A stretch of DNA of 64,000 nucleotides from Plotosus lineatus (lineage: Eukaryota; Chordata; Actinopteri; Siluriformes; Plotosidae): assembly GCA_024760905.1 (NCBI GenBank), contig CM045745.1:10108782-10172781 (forward strand), written 5' to 3'. Under the pieces are notes generated by a model that worked only from the letters and a program-made list of their open reading frames with translations, was not told the origin of the DNA and did not search any database. Of this stretch, positions 25,801-32,610 are shown piece by piece. The position numbers and the translations under genes were made by a program. Every line of letters begins with the position of its first letter. The stretch's first letter is position 1.

Positions 25801-26936
25801 CATACCTCCTCCAATGACATGCAATGCTTCCACCCACTTCTTTATAAACCGCTGTGCATGTGTATTTGGGGGCGACCTAATACAGTATACTCAGAGGGAA
25901 AGCACTATCCAACCTTGTGTTCGCGTTGAGTTTGGAACTGGGTGTTTACCATCCCTCCCTTTCATGAGCGCTGGGCCAGTTAGTTGAAATGGACTCCTGG
26001 ACACGAATGACTGTGGCATAAACCTGGATTCAAACTTGCGATCTCCAGATTGATAGCCGCGAAGGGTTTCAGTGTGGGGTTTGTATGTTTTCTCCACTTT
26101 ATATGGGTTTCCTCCAGGTGCAGTGGTTGCACATCAGGCTACGTGACAGTTGTTATAAACTGCTGAGGTTGGACAAAAAGTTACCCAATTGCTGTGAGGG
26201 TCTCTGATAAAAGTGTACCAACAGAACCGTGTGGAGAATGTGTCTCTATGAACGTGGTTCGGGTGTATTTTGGCTTGAATTAGCCTGTGATTGAGCCAAC
26301 ATGGCAGTCTGGTACAGGTTAGTTACCTTCCAACACCTCCTCCTCCTCTTCCTCCTCCTCAGAGTCATCTCTAGTCTCGGATGGAGGTTTGTGCCGCCAT
26401 GTTTCCCCGCTGAAATCGTGATTATTCCACAGGGGGAGGTAAGTCCTCCTGTGGGCTGTGAGCGGGACCAGGTTCGGCTCTACGTCCATGACCCAGGGCA
26501 GAGAGTCCACATCAACGGTGGACAGAGAAAACAGAGCTGCGTCACTCCCTCCTGAAATGTCCAATTCCAGACTACAGATGTGAAATGTCCTGCTGTTCCC
26601 TTCGCCCTCGGTACCAGCCGAGAACACAACACTTTTCAGCACACTGCCACAGCGGAGTTTATTTCTTTCAACCAATGCGTTCAGACTGGGTTCCAGAGAC
26701 ACTCTCAGTCTGCAGTCTCCATCAGTAACAGTAGCATCATACAGACTGTCCGACACAGAAATACTGTCCGGAAAACAAACTCTGAAATGTGGGTCTCTTC
26801 CGTAACGCTCAAGAGAAATAACATACAGCGGTTCCGACTGGGTTTTGACTCGGGGAGACCCGGTTGTTGTCGTCAGGAGTTTGTTTAAACGTCTTTGAAG
26901 CGCGCATCCCCCAGATACGCTTGACAGAGCGGCCAT
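4568..26936 (-). CDS. radx: RADX, RPA-like ssDNA-binding RAD51 antagonist (complete, 15 exons)
   Basis: RADX is a nuclear OB-fold protein that binds single-stranded DNA at replication forks and restrains RAD51, limiting fork reversal and breakage. From ATG 26936 the exons are 26327-26936, 24174-24325, 23898-24069, 23688-23796, 20553-20644, 20252-20377, 19547-19654, 19269-19442, 12489-12610, 12313-12386, 10053-10130, 9911-9960, 9009-9305, 8758-8910 and 4568-4692. They sum to 2442 bases and one 813-residue frame, close to the roughly 855 of the human protein. Diagnostic segments are LPLWNNHDFSGE, VRILHKSRLMYYGK, VADGSTEGCVVLWN, ICDVIGVIVFAGR, LEDGTTEQ...LFSTSQPEI and QFLQWLK...VIGGYFSYPPL. Residues 195-200 form an acidic Glu run. 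The C-terminal part has VVCVLE-like and LILNRAY strands. All split codons fit. Introns 4, 8 and 14 are swollen by mobile elements. Confidence 0.93.
4836..5490. mobile_element. Family A element, reverse orientation, in RADX intron 14
   Basis: The ends read CAGGGATCCCTCACTTTCC and GAAGTAGCGAGGGATCCCTG with TA on each side. From about 5058 the interior has a diverged family B end (ACAGACGCTCTCCAACTCAC), so a partial family B insertion is likely. Confidence 0.8.
5492..6315. other. RADX intron 14, unassigned part
   Basis: I see no gene or recognised repeat here beyond short A/T-rich tracts. Confidence 0.4.
6533..7376. mobile_element. Family B TA-flanked element, complete (844 bp)
   Basis: The left end is CAGACGCTCCCCGACTTACG and the right end TAAGTCAGGGAGCGTCTG, inverted repeats with TA at 6531-6532 and 7377-7378. 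A C then A homopolymer (about 6550-6588) and a short TA tract are inside. It has no coding capacity. It is the innermost level of a three-layer nest. Confidence 0.85.
7540..7608 (+). pseudogene. THAP zinc-finger remnant of a Kolobok-type transposase
   Basis: An ATG opens MAQCKAYGCKNNKRN and stops after 22 residues. The spacing CxAYGCxN is the N-terminal signature of THAP domains, which bind transposon ends. The rest of the domain and the catalytic part are missing, so it is a relic. Confidence 0.6.
8339..8465 (-). mobile_element. SINE family 2 fragment
   Basis: The wording GTGACAGCTCGGTGGC to CACTGACCCACCACTGC resembles the reversed 5' part of the family 2 SINE that is complete at 44433-44792. 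It is strongly diverged. Confidence 0.4.
8758..8910 (-). CDS. radx: RADX exon 14
   Basis: The acceptor is GTGTGCAAGCAG and the donor GTTAGG. It encodes VLSDGVMLDVIFIPATPGN to SHAPPPSP (residues 722-772). Confidence 0.8.
9009..9305 (-). CDS. radx: RADX exon 13
   Basis: The acceptor is CTTCTGCAG. It encodes DFSLFDGAMEFL, an acidic run, then FTPPSSP to CYTGYFTLTMK (residues 623-721). The donor GTTGGA at 9008 is weak. It was chosen because it gives phase 1, as the next exon needs, whereas the frame left unspliced stops at 8941. Confidence 0.78.
9336..9384. repeat. (CA)n microsatellite in RADX intron 12
   Basis: About 24 CA units begin 31 bases upstream (in the gene's direction) of the exon 13 acceptor. 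Confidence 0.95.
9911..9960 (-). CDS. radx: RADX exon 12
   Basis: The acceptor is TGCTTTCAG and the donor GTGAGT. It is a 50-base exon encoding RLAKPLPQTSTEEDLDN (residues 606-622). Confidence 0.82.
10053..10130 (-). CDS. radx: RADX exon 11
   Basis: The acceptor is ATATTGCAG and the donor GTAATG. It encodes a basic and Ser-rich linker, RSKPFNTSAKRKLF to SSSSRK (residues 580-605), with AKRKLF as a possible nuclear-import patch. Confidence 0.82.
10358..10385. repeat. Poly(A) tract
   Basis: A run of about 28 A residues in RADX intron 10. Confidence 0.9.
10480..11730 (+). mobile_element. LINE copy with internal deletion (L2/CR1-like tail)
   Basis: A relatively G/C-rich 5' part runs into an endonuclease fragment at 11056-11253. 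The sequence then jumps to a 3' untranslated-like part that ends in GGCTATTAAAAATCCTGAATCCTGAA near 11730, a short tandem tail of CR1/L2-type elements. Most of the reverse transcriptase is missing. It lies in RADX intron 10 in antisense. The clade is inferred. Confidence 0.55.
11056..11253 (+). pseudogene. LINE endonuclease fragment
   Basis: The peptide MDELHARIAAQRDLQDCSML, then FCETWLEESTPDEATTPAG, has the ETWL motif of apurinic-type LINE endonucleases. It breaks off in frame after about 65 residues. Confidence 0.65.
11878..12155 (+). mobile_element. tRNA-derived SINE, family 1
   Basis: The head GGGGCCGGTGGTGTAGTGGT carries an A-box-like stretch, and GGTTGTGAGTTTGAATCCC is the B box of a polymerase III promoter. 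The body continues with AGTATAAATGGGTACCAGTA and ends near AAAACCC. Two further copies are at 24764 and 33222. Confidence 0.8.
12313..12386 (-). CDS. radx: RADX exon 10
   Basis: The acceptor is TCACTTAG and the donor GTTTGT. It encodes DPRRMQNSDQ to RPRE (residues 556-579), a linker without recognised fold. Confidence 0.8.
12434..12480. repeat. (GT)n microsatellite filling RADX intron 9
   Basis: About 23 GT units occupy nearly half of the 102-base intron 9 and begin 8 bases from the exon 9 donor. Confidence 0.95.
12489..12610 (-). CDS. radx: RADX exon 9
   Basis: The acceptor is TCTTTTTCAG and the donor GTATAT. It encodes GEADMISGGELK to AACYHSRQ (residues 515-555), with the conserved LHYRERQRFVVQ. 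Confidence 0.9.
12755..13360. mobile_element. Interspersed repeat, unassigned family R
   Basis: It shares AGTGACTCAGCTGTCCAGA, GAGGAAGTTCA and TTTAGATGCAT with a second copy at about 36358-36780, at the same spacing and each with a GT tract inside. I do not recognise a coding part. Confidence 0.55.
13377..14125 (+). mobile_element. hAT element remnant
   Basis: The left end CAGGGGTCGGGAACCTATGG, then CTCGCGAGCCAGATGTG, is typical of hAT elements. Near the right part there is a degenerate transposase C terminus (13780-14030). The right terminus is not found; the sequence runs into the family C remnant. Confidence 0.65.
13780..14030 (+). pseudogene. hAT transposase C-terminal dimerisation domain remnant
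   Basis: The peptide LIAKTWNALPVTYQTLQRV, SLAILTMFGSTFTCEQSFS matches the hATC dimerisation region (the LxMFGSTYxCExxFS motif). The catalytic part upstream is missing and the reading downstream is degraded, so it is not functional. Confidence 0.7.
14157..17319 (-). mobile_element. Nearly full-length RTE-type LINE (about 3.2 kb)
   Basis: On the - strand the order is 5' leader, endonuclease, reverse transcriptase, short 3' region ending AACAGCCGAAAGGAAAAGAA, then GAAG-like tail. About 3.2 kb and a single endonuclease-plus-RT protein are typical of the RTE clade. It is inserted into a family C element within RADX intron 8, in the same direction as RADX. Fragments of the same family lie at 31080, 37839, 39995 and 42711. 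Confidence 0.85.
14185..17262 (-). pseudogene. RTE endonuclease/reverse transcriptase ORF, broken by frameshifts
   Basis: Four overlapping frames make up the protein: leader 17262-16963, endonuclease 16966-15704, reverse transcriptase 15743-14763 and C-terminal part 14817-14185. The endonuclease part shows LRVGTLNVGTM, CVQETRWKGSKA, VVIGADFNGHVG and the end motif VDYILCRR. The RT part shows AFVDLEKAYDRVPR, LHQGSVLSPFLFAMVMD and the catalytic FADD box as MFADDIMIC. The breaks are at about 16965, 15710-15780 (a short duplication CATCTTCCCAGC) and 14760-14817. It is therefore a young but disabled copy. Confidence 0.88.
17775..18505. mobile_element. DNA element with long inverted repeats, family F
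   Basis: The left arm (about 17778-17842, with AATCGCAAACTTTAATATAT and GGGTTTTTGGAGGT) is mirrored by the right arm (about 18437-18502, ACCTCCAAAAACCCTATGAA and GTGTGTGATTCGCA). The arms are about 65 bases and the interior about 600 bases without coding sequence. The target duplication is unclear. Confidence 0.65.
18750..18801. repeat. (AAT)n microsatellite
   Basis: A run of about 17 AAT units in RADX intron 8. Confidence 0.9.
18843..19165 (+). mobile_element. tRNA-derived SINE, family 3
   Basis: It shares CACCTCACAGCAAGAAGGTC, GTTTGAGTCCTGG (B-box-like) and TTTCCTCCCACAG with the other family 3 copies, followed by a tail related to GGCCTTGTGATGG. Confidence 0.7.
19269..19442 (-). CDS. radx: RADX exon 8
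   Basis: The acceptor is GGTACACAG and the donor GTAAAT. It encodes GTGSHYAMPFRG to SFMQNRQ (residues 457-514), with VIGGYFSYPPL as a family hallmark. Confidence 0.88.
19547..19654 (-). CDS. radx: RADX exon 7
   Basis: The acceptor is CCATTCTCAG and the donor GTAACA. It encodes MALIVCSRLKLIRN to FTQVYCT (residues 421-456). Confidence 0.88.
19702..20207. mobile_element. Family A element filling RADX intron 6
   Basis: The ends CAAGGATCCCTCGCGACTTC and AAAGTGAGGGACCCCTG are flanked by TA. It makes up 506 of the 597 bases of intron 6, between exons 6 and 7. An A tract (about 19849-19877) and a G tract (about 20109-20130) are inside. Confidence 0.85.
20252..20377 (-). CDS. radx: RADX exon 6
   Basis: The acceptor is TTTTTGAAG and the donor GTAACT. 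It encodes DGRRSEFEEYQW to SQIQP (residues 379-420). Confidence 0.9.
20553..20644 (-). CDS. radx: RADX exon 5
   Basis: The acceptor is TTTTCCTCAG and the donor GTGAGA. It encodes HDLQSSPPGTICDVIG to ERTRIK (residues 349-378). Confidence 0.9.
21384..22332 (+). pseudogene. Tc1 transposase, N-terminal part replaced
   Basis: The start MGKTADLTAVQKAITDTLRQ is followed by foreign sequence (21449-21570). The transposase frame then resumes with LRKIVEKGRFQTLG, FSDES, and further on TGLNWPANSPDLKPIENLWD-like wording, ending KGFPTKY and TGA. The second helix-turn-helix of the DNA-binding region is lost and several frameshifts follow, so it is inactive. The matching region is intact in the copy at 61851-63408. 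Confidence 0.85.
21449..21570. mobile_element. Foreign segment inside Tc1 transposase
   Basis: This 120-base piece (GGCTTTTTCCCCTTTTACTC, GTCGCCACAGCAAATCATTT, GTCGGATGCCCTTCCTGTC) also occurs at 27633-27745 and reversed at 53220-53330 and 61550-61650 as the end of SINE-like units. Its start resembles the 3' end and its finish the 5' leader of the RTE LINEs. Confidence 0.65.
22570..23578. mobile_element. Family A element with nested family B fragment
   Basis: The left end is CAGTGATCCCTCGCTACTTC and the right end AAAGTGAGGGATCCCTG, followed by TA. The stretch from about 22980 (ATATCAACATTAATTTAAAA) to 23446 (GAGGAACGTCTGTAC) is family B, missing one terminus. It lies directly next to the Tc1 element, in RADX intron 4. 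Confidence 0.7.
23688..23796 (-). CDS. radx: RADX exon 4
   Basis: The acceptor is TCTCCATCAG and the donor GTACGC. It encodes EISLNSRNPPAKV to LPHNFLI (residues 312-347). Confidence 0.88.
23898..24069 (-). CDS. radx: RADX exon 3
   Basis: The acceptor is GTGATAG and the donor GTATAAG. It encodes AELQVADGSTEG to DAEPNI (residues 255-311), part of an OB fold. Confidence 0.9.
24174..24325 (-). CDS. radx: RADX exon 2
   Basis: The acceptor is TTGAACAG and the donor GTCAGG. It encodes DVHPVVSLAEVRRRF to ECPYK (residues 204-254), including the conserved RILHKSRLMYYGK. Confidence 0.88.
24725..25340 (-). mobile_element. SINE family 2, reverse, split by a family 1 SINE
   Basis: The outer parts read ATTTTCTGAACCACTTAATC at 24737 and GGGCAGAGTGCACCCTAGAC at about 25110. 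They continue to AACCTTTCACC and an end near CATCCCTGCCC. This is the family 2 unit on the - strand. It is interrupted at TTAATCCTAATT, which is repeated on both sides of the inserted SINE. Confidence 0.75.
24764..25070 (+). mobile_element. tRNA-derived SINE, family 1, nested
   Basis: The head GGGGCCGGTGGTGTAGTGCT and the body AGTATAAATGGGTACCAGTA match the copy at 11878. It is flanked by a 12-base duplication TTAATCCTAATT of the host SINE. Confidence 0.8.
25345..26300. other. RADX intron 1, mostly unassigned
   Basis: No gene is seen. Around 26040-26280 there is a worn family 3 SINE (GTTTGTATGTTTTCTCCACT, GGGTTTCCTCCAGG). The rest is not recognised. Confidence 0.4.
26327..26936 (-). CDS. radx: RADX exon 1 (start codon)
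   Basis: The chosen start is ATG 26936-26934, giving MAALSSVSGG. The open frame upstream is a low-complexity Leu/Phe stretch read from A/T-rich DNA and is not credible protein. The exon ends in an acidic run and EVLE plus one base, followed by donor GTAACT. It encodes residues 1-203. Confidence 0.88.
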
Positions 26937-27039
26937 TTTCTTTACCCGACAACAATAAAGCAAGGCATGACGGGAAATGGAGTCAGACGCACTTACCACG
27001 AGGTGCCTGACTAAAAAGCTAAAAAAAAAAAAACAAAAA

Positions 27040-27052
27040 ACAAAAAAATAAA

Positions 27053-27083
<31 letters not shown>

Positions 27084-27087
27084 TAAT
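27040..27087. repeat. (AAAT)n/(AAT)n microsatellite upstream of RADX
   Basis: A compound A/T-rich tandem tract about 100-150 bases upstream of the RADX start codon. Confidence 0.85.
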
Positions 27088-27370
27088 GTGGGTTGGGGGT
27101 TCAAGCCCTACTCTCAATGGGTTGTCACTGCCCCCCCAGTGCTGCTATAACTGTGTTATCAAAGACCGGCCATTTCTCTCACTGTCTATGGTGTGAGGTT
27201 GTAAAAACCATTGCTGACTTTCAACAAGAGTAGCTGCATAGCCGTCAGCGTGTTTCTGTCCTGTGATGGCCTGGTGAGCTGTCCAGGGTGTACTCTGCCC
27301 TTGCCTGGAGTCGGCCGGGATGGGCGCCAGCCTCCCCGCGACCCTAATTAGGATTAAAGGGTTACATAAA
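27088..27370 (+). mobile_element. SINE family 2, 5'-shortened
   Basis: It reads GGGTTCAAGCCCTACTCTCA, GGTTGTCACTGCCCC, then TCTCACTGTCTATGGTGTGA and the tail CCTAATTAGGATTAAAGGGT, the same order as in the complete copy at 44433. Confidence 0.7.
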
Positions 27371-27632
27371 ATGAACAATGAATAATAATAATAAAGGTCT
27401 GTTGTTAAAAAGTGCATTCTGTCACTTGAATTGTTGTGGTAAGTTACACCTATTTTAAAAATGTAGTTTTATGTACAGTATTTCAACTGTTTGTGTTTTC
27501 ATTCAAACAAAATTTCTTCACTGCATTAGTGTATGGAGGTCTTTGTTTAAATTAATTTTAAATTATTGTTTACATATCATATCTCAGCAATAATCATAAT
27601 TATTAATTCATTCACACACTAAAATTTCTTTC

Positions 27633-27985
27633 TTCCTTTCGGCTTTTTCCCTTTTCTCGGGAGTCGCCACAGCAAATCACAGCTGATTCACACATTTGAT
27701 TTGGCCTAGGTTTTTACATCGGATGCCCTTCCTGTCACCACCCTTAAACAAGGGATAGAAACACACTGATGGCTTTGCAGCTACTCTTTATGAAAGTCAG
27801 AAATGGTTCTTTTACATGTCTCTCACCATAGACAGTGAAAGACATGGCCGGCCTTTGATAACCCAGTTAGCTGCACTGGGGGGGGGGGGGGGGGGGGGGG
27901 GGCGGGACAACCTTGTGAGGACTTGAACCCCCAACCTTAGGATCAGCGATCCTGTGCCCTATCCACTAGACCACCACTGCCCTCA
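27633..27985 (-). mobile_element. SINE family 2-like composite, reverse
   Basis: The segment GGCTTTTTCCCTTTTCTCGG to GATGCCCTTCCTGTC is followed by reversed family 2 wording (ACCATAGACAGTGAAAGACA to CCACTAGACCACCACTGCCC). A run of 23 G lies at about 27880-27902. Confidence 0.65.
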
Positions 27986-28374
27986 TTCACACACTAAAAG
28001 AACCATTTGCATTCACACCTCGGAGAAATTTGGAACAGTGATTAGTCTAATGTACATGTCTTTGTACTGTGTGCGGAAACTGAAATTCCTGGAGAAAACC
28101 CATAGAAGCACAGAGAGAAGATGCAAACTCCCCACATAAATGCCGAAGCCCTGGGCCTAAACCAAACACCTTCTTGCTGAAAGGAACACGTGCTAGCTAC
28201 CATATCACTGTGCCAGCCTACTGACAATGCTGATTAAGCAAAAAATAGTATTGCATGTTCATAGTATGTGTAGTGATGTTTTAGCCCAAAAATGACATGC
28301 ACCTGAGAAATCCTGAGACATCAGATTGGGTTTTTGTGAAAATGATGTTCCATTGTTTGGATTCTCAGTTTCCC

Positions 28375-28705
28375 AAAGGCATGGTGGGTTACCCACATCC
28401 ACTTCACAGCAAGAAGCTGGTGGGTTCGAATCCTGGGTTCAGCAAGGGTGTTTCTGTGTGGAGTTTGCACGTTCTGCCTTTGCTTATGTGAATTTTTTCT
28501 GGGTACTCTAGTTTCTTCCCCGGATCAAAAACATGCACATGAGGGCAACTGGCTATCCAAATGACCCCTAGGGGTGGTGTTTATGGTTTTGTGTGTATTG
28601 GCGCTATGAAGGACTTGCAAGCTGTTCAGGGTTTACCCTGTTTTCGACCGGAATCACCTGCAATATGCTTCAGCCTCCTTGCAACCCTAGTAAGATTAAG
28701 TGGTT
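28375..28705 (+). mobile_element. tRNA-derived SINE, family 3
   Basis: It contains CACTTCACAGCAAGAAGCTG, GGTTCGAATCCTGGG (B box) and the TTGCAACCCTAGTAAGATTA tail. Confidence 0.65.
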
Positions 28706-28719
28706 AAATTAATGAAATA

Positions 28720-29151
28720 TCATCAGGCTAAAACATTATATGTTAGATTACAGTGATCAAACTCAACGAAATCCGGCCTGCCATCCCATTTTATGTGGTC
28801 TGTGAGAGTTTTCAAAGAATATTATCATCGCACATTCTTTGAACCGACCATTATTATGAAACTGAGTTCATCATCCTTCCACTAGATGGCGAAAGACTAC
28901 AGCTAGTCTCTCATAACTCGGGAAAGATTGTATGCTAGCTTGTCGCTGTTAAGTGTTGTCAGAAAACATAATAGTGAAGAAAGGAAAAGAGGACAAATGC
29001 CTGAAGTTTAGGCCCTAAATGAATGTTTGTCTTTTCCTATGATAAATTAATGACATGTTCAGGGTGTACATAGCCCACCCCAGAAAATGAAGCTAGATGA
29101 GGGTGGCTGGATAGATTTATGAATGTAACTTGTGTTGTTTAATAACAGACA

Positions 29152-29190
<39 letters not shown>

Positions 29191-29780
29191 ATCATCAAAG
29201 TGGCACTTGAGTGAAAGTACATTATAAAGCAGGCGCTAATGCAAATACTGTAATAGATTGCATTAAAGAAAATAGATTTCTTACTGAATACTGTATGTAT
29301 GCACATTGAAAAATTATATTTATCGCTGAGACTGCTTTGGAAGTTTTCTGCTATTTAAAATGCACTGAGATTTGGTATGGAATGACGACTGCTGTGAAGA
29401 CAACGGAAAAACCTCGCAGGCCACATTAATAGGCTATTTAACACACGCTGCTTTGTTAATGCTCTGCTCTATGAGTCATAGTGGTAGACTTTTTAACGTT
29501 CTTCACTGACACCTCTTGAACTGTTGTTTCTTTCTGTTTTTCTCAATAGTGGCACTGAGGCTGCTGTGCTGAGTGCTCAAGCAGATCGATAATGGTTACA
29601 TCAAAAAATTGAACATTAGGCTCTCTCCCTATACGCTGTGGAAATGAACTGCACTTCAGCACTTCAGGCTTTTCTGCAGGTAATAGGACCATTTCTGTAG
29701 GACATTTTTACACTGTATAAAAACGTATTATTTATATTGTTTTTATAATACAGAATAATATCATAAAAGATCCTACTAGG
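28720..29780. other. Intergenic, unassigned
   Basis: No open frame of note. There is a (CA)n tract at 29153-29189. The segment 29300-29700 is free of recognised repeats and reads as single-copy DNA. Confidence 0.45.
29153..29189. repeat. (CA)n microsatellite
   Basis: About 18 CA units. Confidence 0.93.
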
Positions 29781-29789
29781 ATCACAGGA

Positions 29790-30045
29790 AGCCTATCTGA
29801 ACCGACACTGGGCAAAGAAAGGGTACATCCTGAACAGGTCCCTAGATTAACCCAGGGACATCACACTCAATCATTCACACTCACATCCACACCTCGGGGC
29901 AATTCGGAACATATCAGCCGAATGTGCAAGTCTCTGAACTGTGTGATGAATCAGGAATGCCTCACACAAGCATGAAGAGAGCATGCAGAGTCCATATAGA
30001 AATGCCAGAGCTCGAACCCAGGACCTTCTTGCTTTGGTATTCATC
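29790..30045 (-). mobile_element. SINE family 3, reverse
   Basis: GACACTGGGCAAAGAAAGGG to CTCGAACCCAGGACCTTCTTGC is the reversed family 3 unit, with the B box at the right-hand end. Confidence 0.6.
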
Positions 30046-30419
30046 TTCGACCTAGACATATCTTTTATAATGTGGTACATGGGTTGACTGGTATTGCCTG
30101 CTTTGCAAGGCTATTTTTTACTTTAGTAATAGACTTCTTCATGAAATCAATCATTTGCAGTTGCTGGAAACAAACAGATTGAAAAAAAAATATATTTTTT
30201 TTTAATGACATACTACAACTGCAAATTAAAAACAAATCTATCATATTATTCATATTATTCAGAATATAATATTAAGCAACAATTGAATGGAGCAAAGTAT
30301 CATATGGAAAATTAATCAGTCAAGGGATTGTTTTCCGCCGAGGCCAAAGAAAAGCCATCCTTTTATTATTCATGATGTTAGTTGGATTAAACAACTACTC
30401 ATTTTGCACTGGTTGCAGG

Positions 30420-30497
30420 TAGGCTCGAGCATATCTTTCGTGACACTGGGCGAAGAGGAGACACACCCTGAACTGCTTACCAGATCATTGCAGGGTC

Positions 30498-30530
<33 letters not shown>

Positions 30531-30730
30531 CTATTCACACTCCCACTTACACCTAGGGTCATTTTGGAACAGCCAGTTAGCCTAGTGTGACTGTGGAGGA
30601 AACCAGTGTACACAAAGGAAACCCAAGCAAGCACAAGGAGAATATGCAAGTTCCACATTGAAACACCCCAGGACCTTCTTGCTGTCAGGCAGAAGGTGCT
30701 AACCACCACCTCACAACCTATTATATATAC
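30420..30730 (-). mobile_element. SINE family 3, reverse, with (CA)n inside
   Basis: GACACTGGGCGAAGAGGAGA to CCAGGACCTTCTTGCTGTCA is the reversed family 3 unit. It is interrupted by about 14 CA units at 30499-30527. Confidence 0.6.
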
Positions 30731-30984
30731 AATTAATATGAAAAGTCTACATACCCTGTTAAAGGCCAGGTTTTCGTGATGTAAAAATATGAACACGAAA
30801 AATTATTTGTAACCATTAAATTGACAACCTGAAATTTTTAGGGGTGAAATAACTATAAAAATATAAAATAATATGGTTATGTAAGTATAAGTATAAATCA
30901 CCCTTTTATAATTGGGAGTGTGGCTATTTGTAGAATTAAACAATCACATTGAAACCCACGTGTTAAATACTCAGTGTAATGCAG

Positions 30985-30987
<3 letters not shown>

Positions 30988-31043
<56 letters not shown>

Positions 31044-31079
31044 TGTGTGTGTGTGTGTGTGTGTGGGGGGGGGGGGGGG
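30988..31079. repeat. (GT)n followed by poly(G)
   Basis: About 38 GT units with one GC interruption run into 15 G residues, directly abutting the 5' end of an RTE fragment. Confidence 0.95.
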
Positions 31080-32018
31080 CACACAAGCCAGTGTTTTTTC
31101 TCACGCCGGACCCAAGCCCAGATAAATGCAGAGGGTTGTGTCAAGAAGGATATCCTATGCCAACTCTACTACGTGGATCATTAATGTGACTTCCAAACTG
31201 GACCGGTCGAGGCCCGGGTTAACAACGACCGCCATCAGTGCTGTTAACCAGCAGGGTGCTGGTGGAACAACTGCTGGTTGAAGATGGAGAGGCGGGAGGC
31301 GTGTCCGTGGGCAGAGAGAGAAGAGGAAAAGCATGAGTCCAGGACTGAGAGTAGGGACTTTGAATGTTGGAACTATGACAGGAAAAGGTAGAGAGCTGGC
31401 TGACTTGATGCAGAGGAGGAAGGTGGACATACTGTGTGTCCAGGAGACCAGGTGGAAAGGTAGCAAGGCTAGAAGTTTAGGAGCAGGTTTAAGCTGTTTT
31501 ATTACGGTGTGGATGGGAAGAGAAATGGCGTAGGAGTCATCTTGAAGGAGGGGATGGTCAGGAAGGAATGTTCTAGAAGTGAAAAGAGTGTCAGACAGAG
31601 TGATGAGTCTGAAGATAGAAATCCAAGGCGTGATGTTCAATGTTGTTAGTGCTTAGGCCCTACAGGCAGGATGTGAGCTAGAAGAGAAGGAGAGATTCTG
31701 GCGGGAGTTAGATGAAGTGATGCAGAATACCCCCAGAGGTGAAAGAGTGGTCATTGGTGCAGACTTCAATGGACACGTTGGTGCAGGCAACAGAGGGGAT
31801 GAGGATGTGATGGGCAGGTTTGGTATCCAGGACAGGAACGCAGAAGGCCAGATGTTGATCGATTTTGCAAAGAGGATGGAAATGGCTGTGGTGAATACTT
31901 TCTTCCAGAAGAGACATGAGCATTGGATGACTTATAAAAGTGGAGGTAGGAGCACACAGGTAGACTACATCTTGTGTAGACGATGTAATTTGAACCTCAA
32001 CATCCTACTACCAATATA
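31080..32018 (+). mobile_element. RTE LINE 5' part with an antisense 3' stub
   Basis: From 31080 the leader, then LRVGTLNVGTMTGKGRELAD, VDILCVQETRWKGS, VVIGADFNGHVG and VDYILCRR can be read, with at least two breaks (about 31500 and 31655). At about 31996 the sense part stops. A short piece CAACATCCTACTACCAATAT follows, which in the other RTE copies belongs to the 3' part in the opposite direction. A family 2 SINE comes next. Confidence 0.8.
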
Positions 32019-32019
32019 T

Positions 32020-32315
32020 TCACTTCATTCATTTTCTGAACCGCATAATCCTAATTAAGATCACAAGGAGGCTGGTGCCCATCTCAGCAGACACACTGGA
32101 CACTATCACAGGGTAGAAACACACTGACGAAAGTCAACAATAGTTCTTTTACAGGCATCTCACCACAGACAGTGAGAGACATGGCTGGCCTTTGAAACCA
32201 CGTTAGCTACACTAGGAGACAGTAGTGACAATGCACTGATAGTGGGACTTGAACCCCCAATCTTGGGATCAATGATCCAGCAGATTGCCACCAGGCCACC
32301 ACTGCCCTCCGATAT
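32020..32315 (-). mobile_element. SINE family 2, reverse
   Basis: TTCATTTTCTGAACCGCATA to CCACCAGGCCACCACTGCCC is the reversed family 2 unit. Confidence 0.75.
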
Positions 32316-32610
32316 TGCTCGGTGAAATACACAAATCCAGTGGTGGAACTCTTATACCGCACAACTAGTTCTATAGTGCTGACTGGTTATGCTAAAAAGT
32401 GATAACGCTATTCAGGTCCACAAAAACCCCCAAACCTTAATTATTCAGTCTCTATATGTTTAAAAATATAATTGTGTATGTGTTTTTAAAATAATTATCT
32501 TATTTTCGATATTAACAGCAAGACTTTTTCCAGAAGAAACTTTTGGCACAATACAGACGGCACATCTTTAACGGTCTCTTGTATTTATTTTCTATGTGGT
32601 ACTGTATATA

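Noticed and set aside
26319..27104. Longer N terminus for RADX, starting upstream at 27104
   Set aside because: The extra residues are a Leu/Phe/Tyr run from a microsatellite; the ATG at 26936 begins the plausible protein.
30485..31189. CRISPR-like or satellite array
   Set aside because: The repetition is simple (GT)n/(CA)n without spacers.
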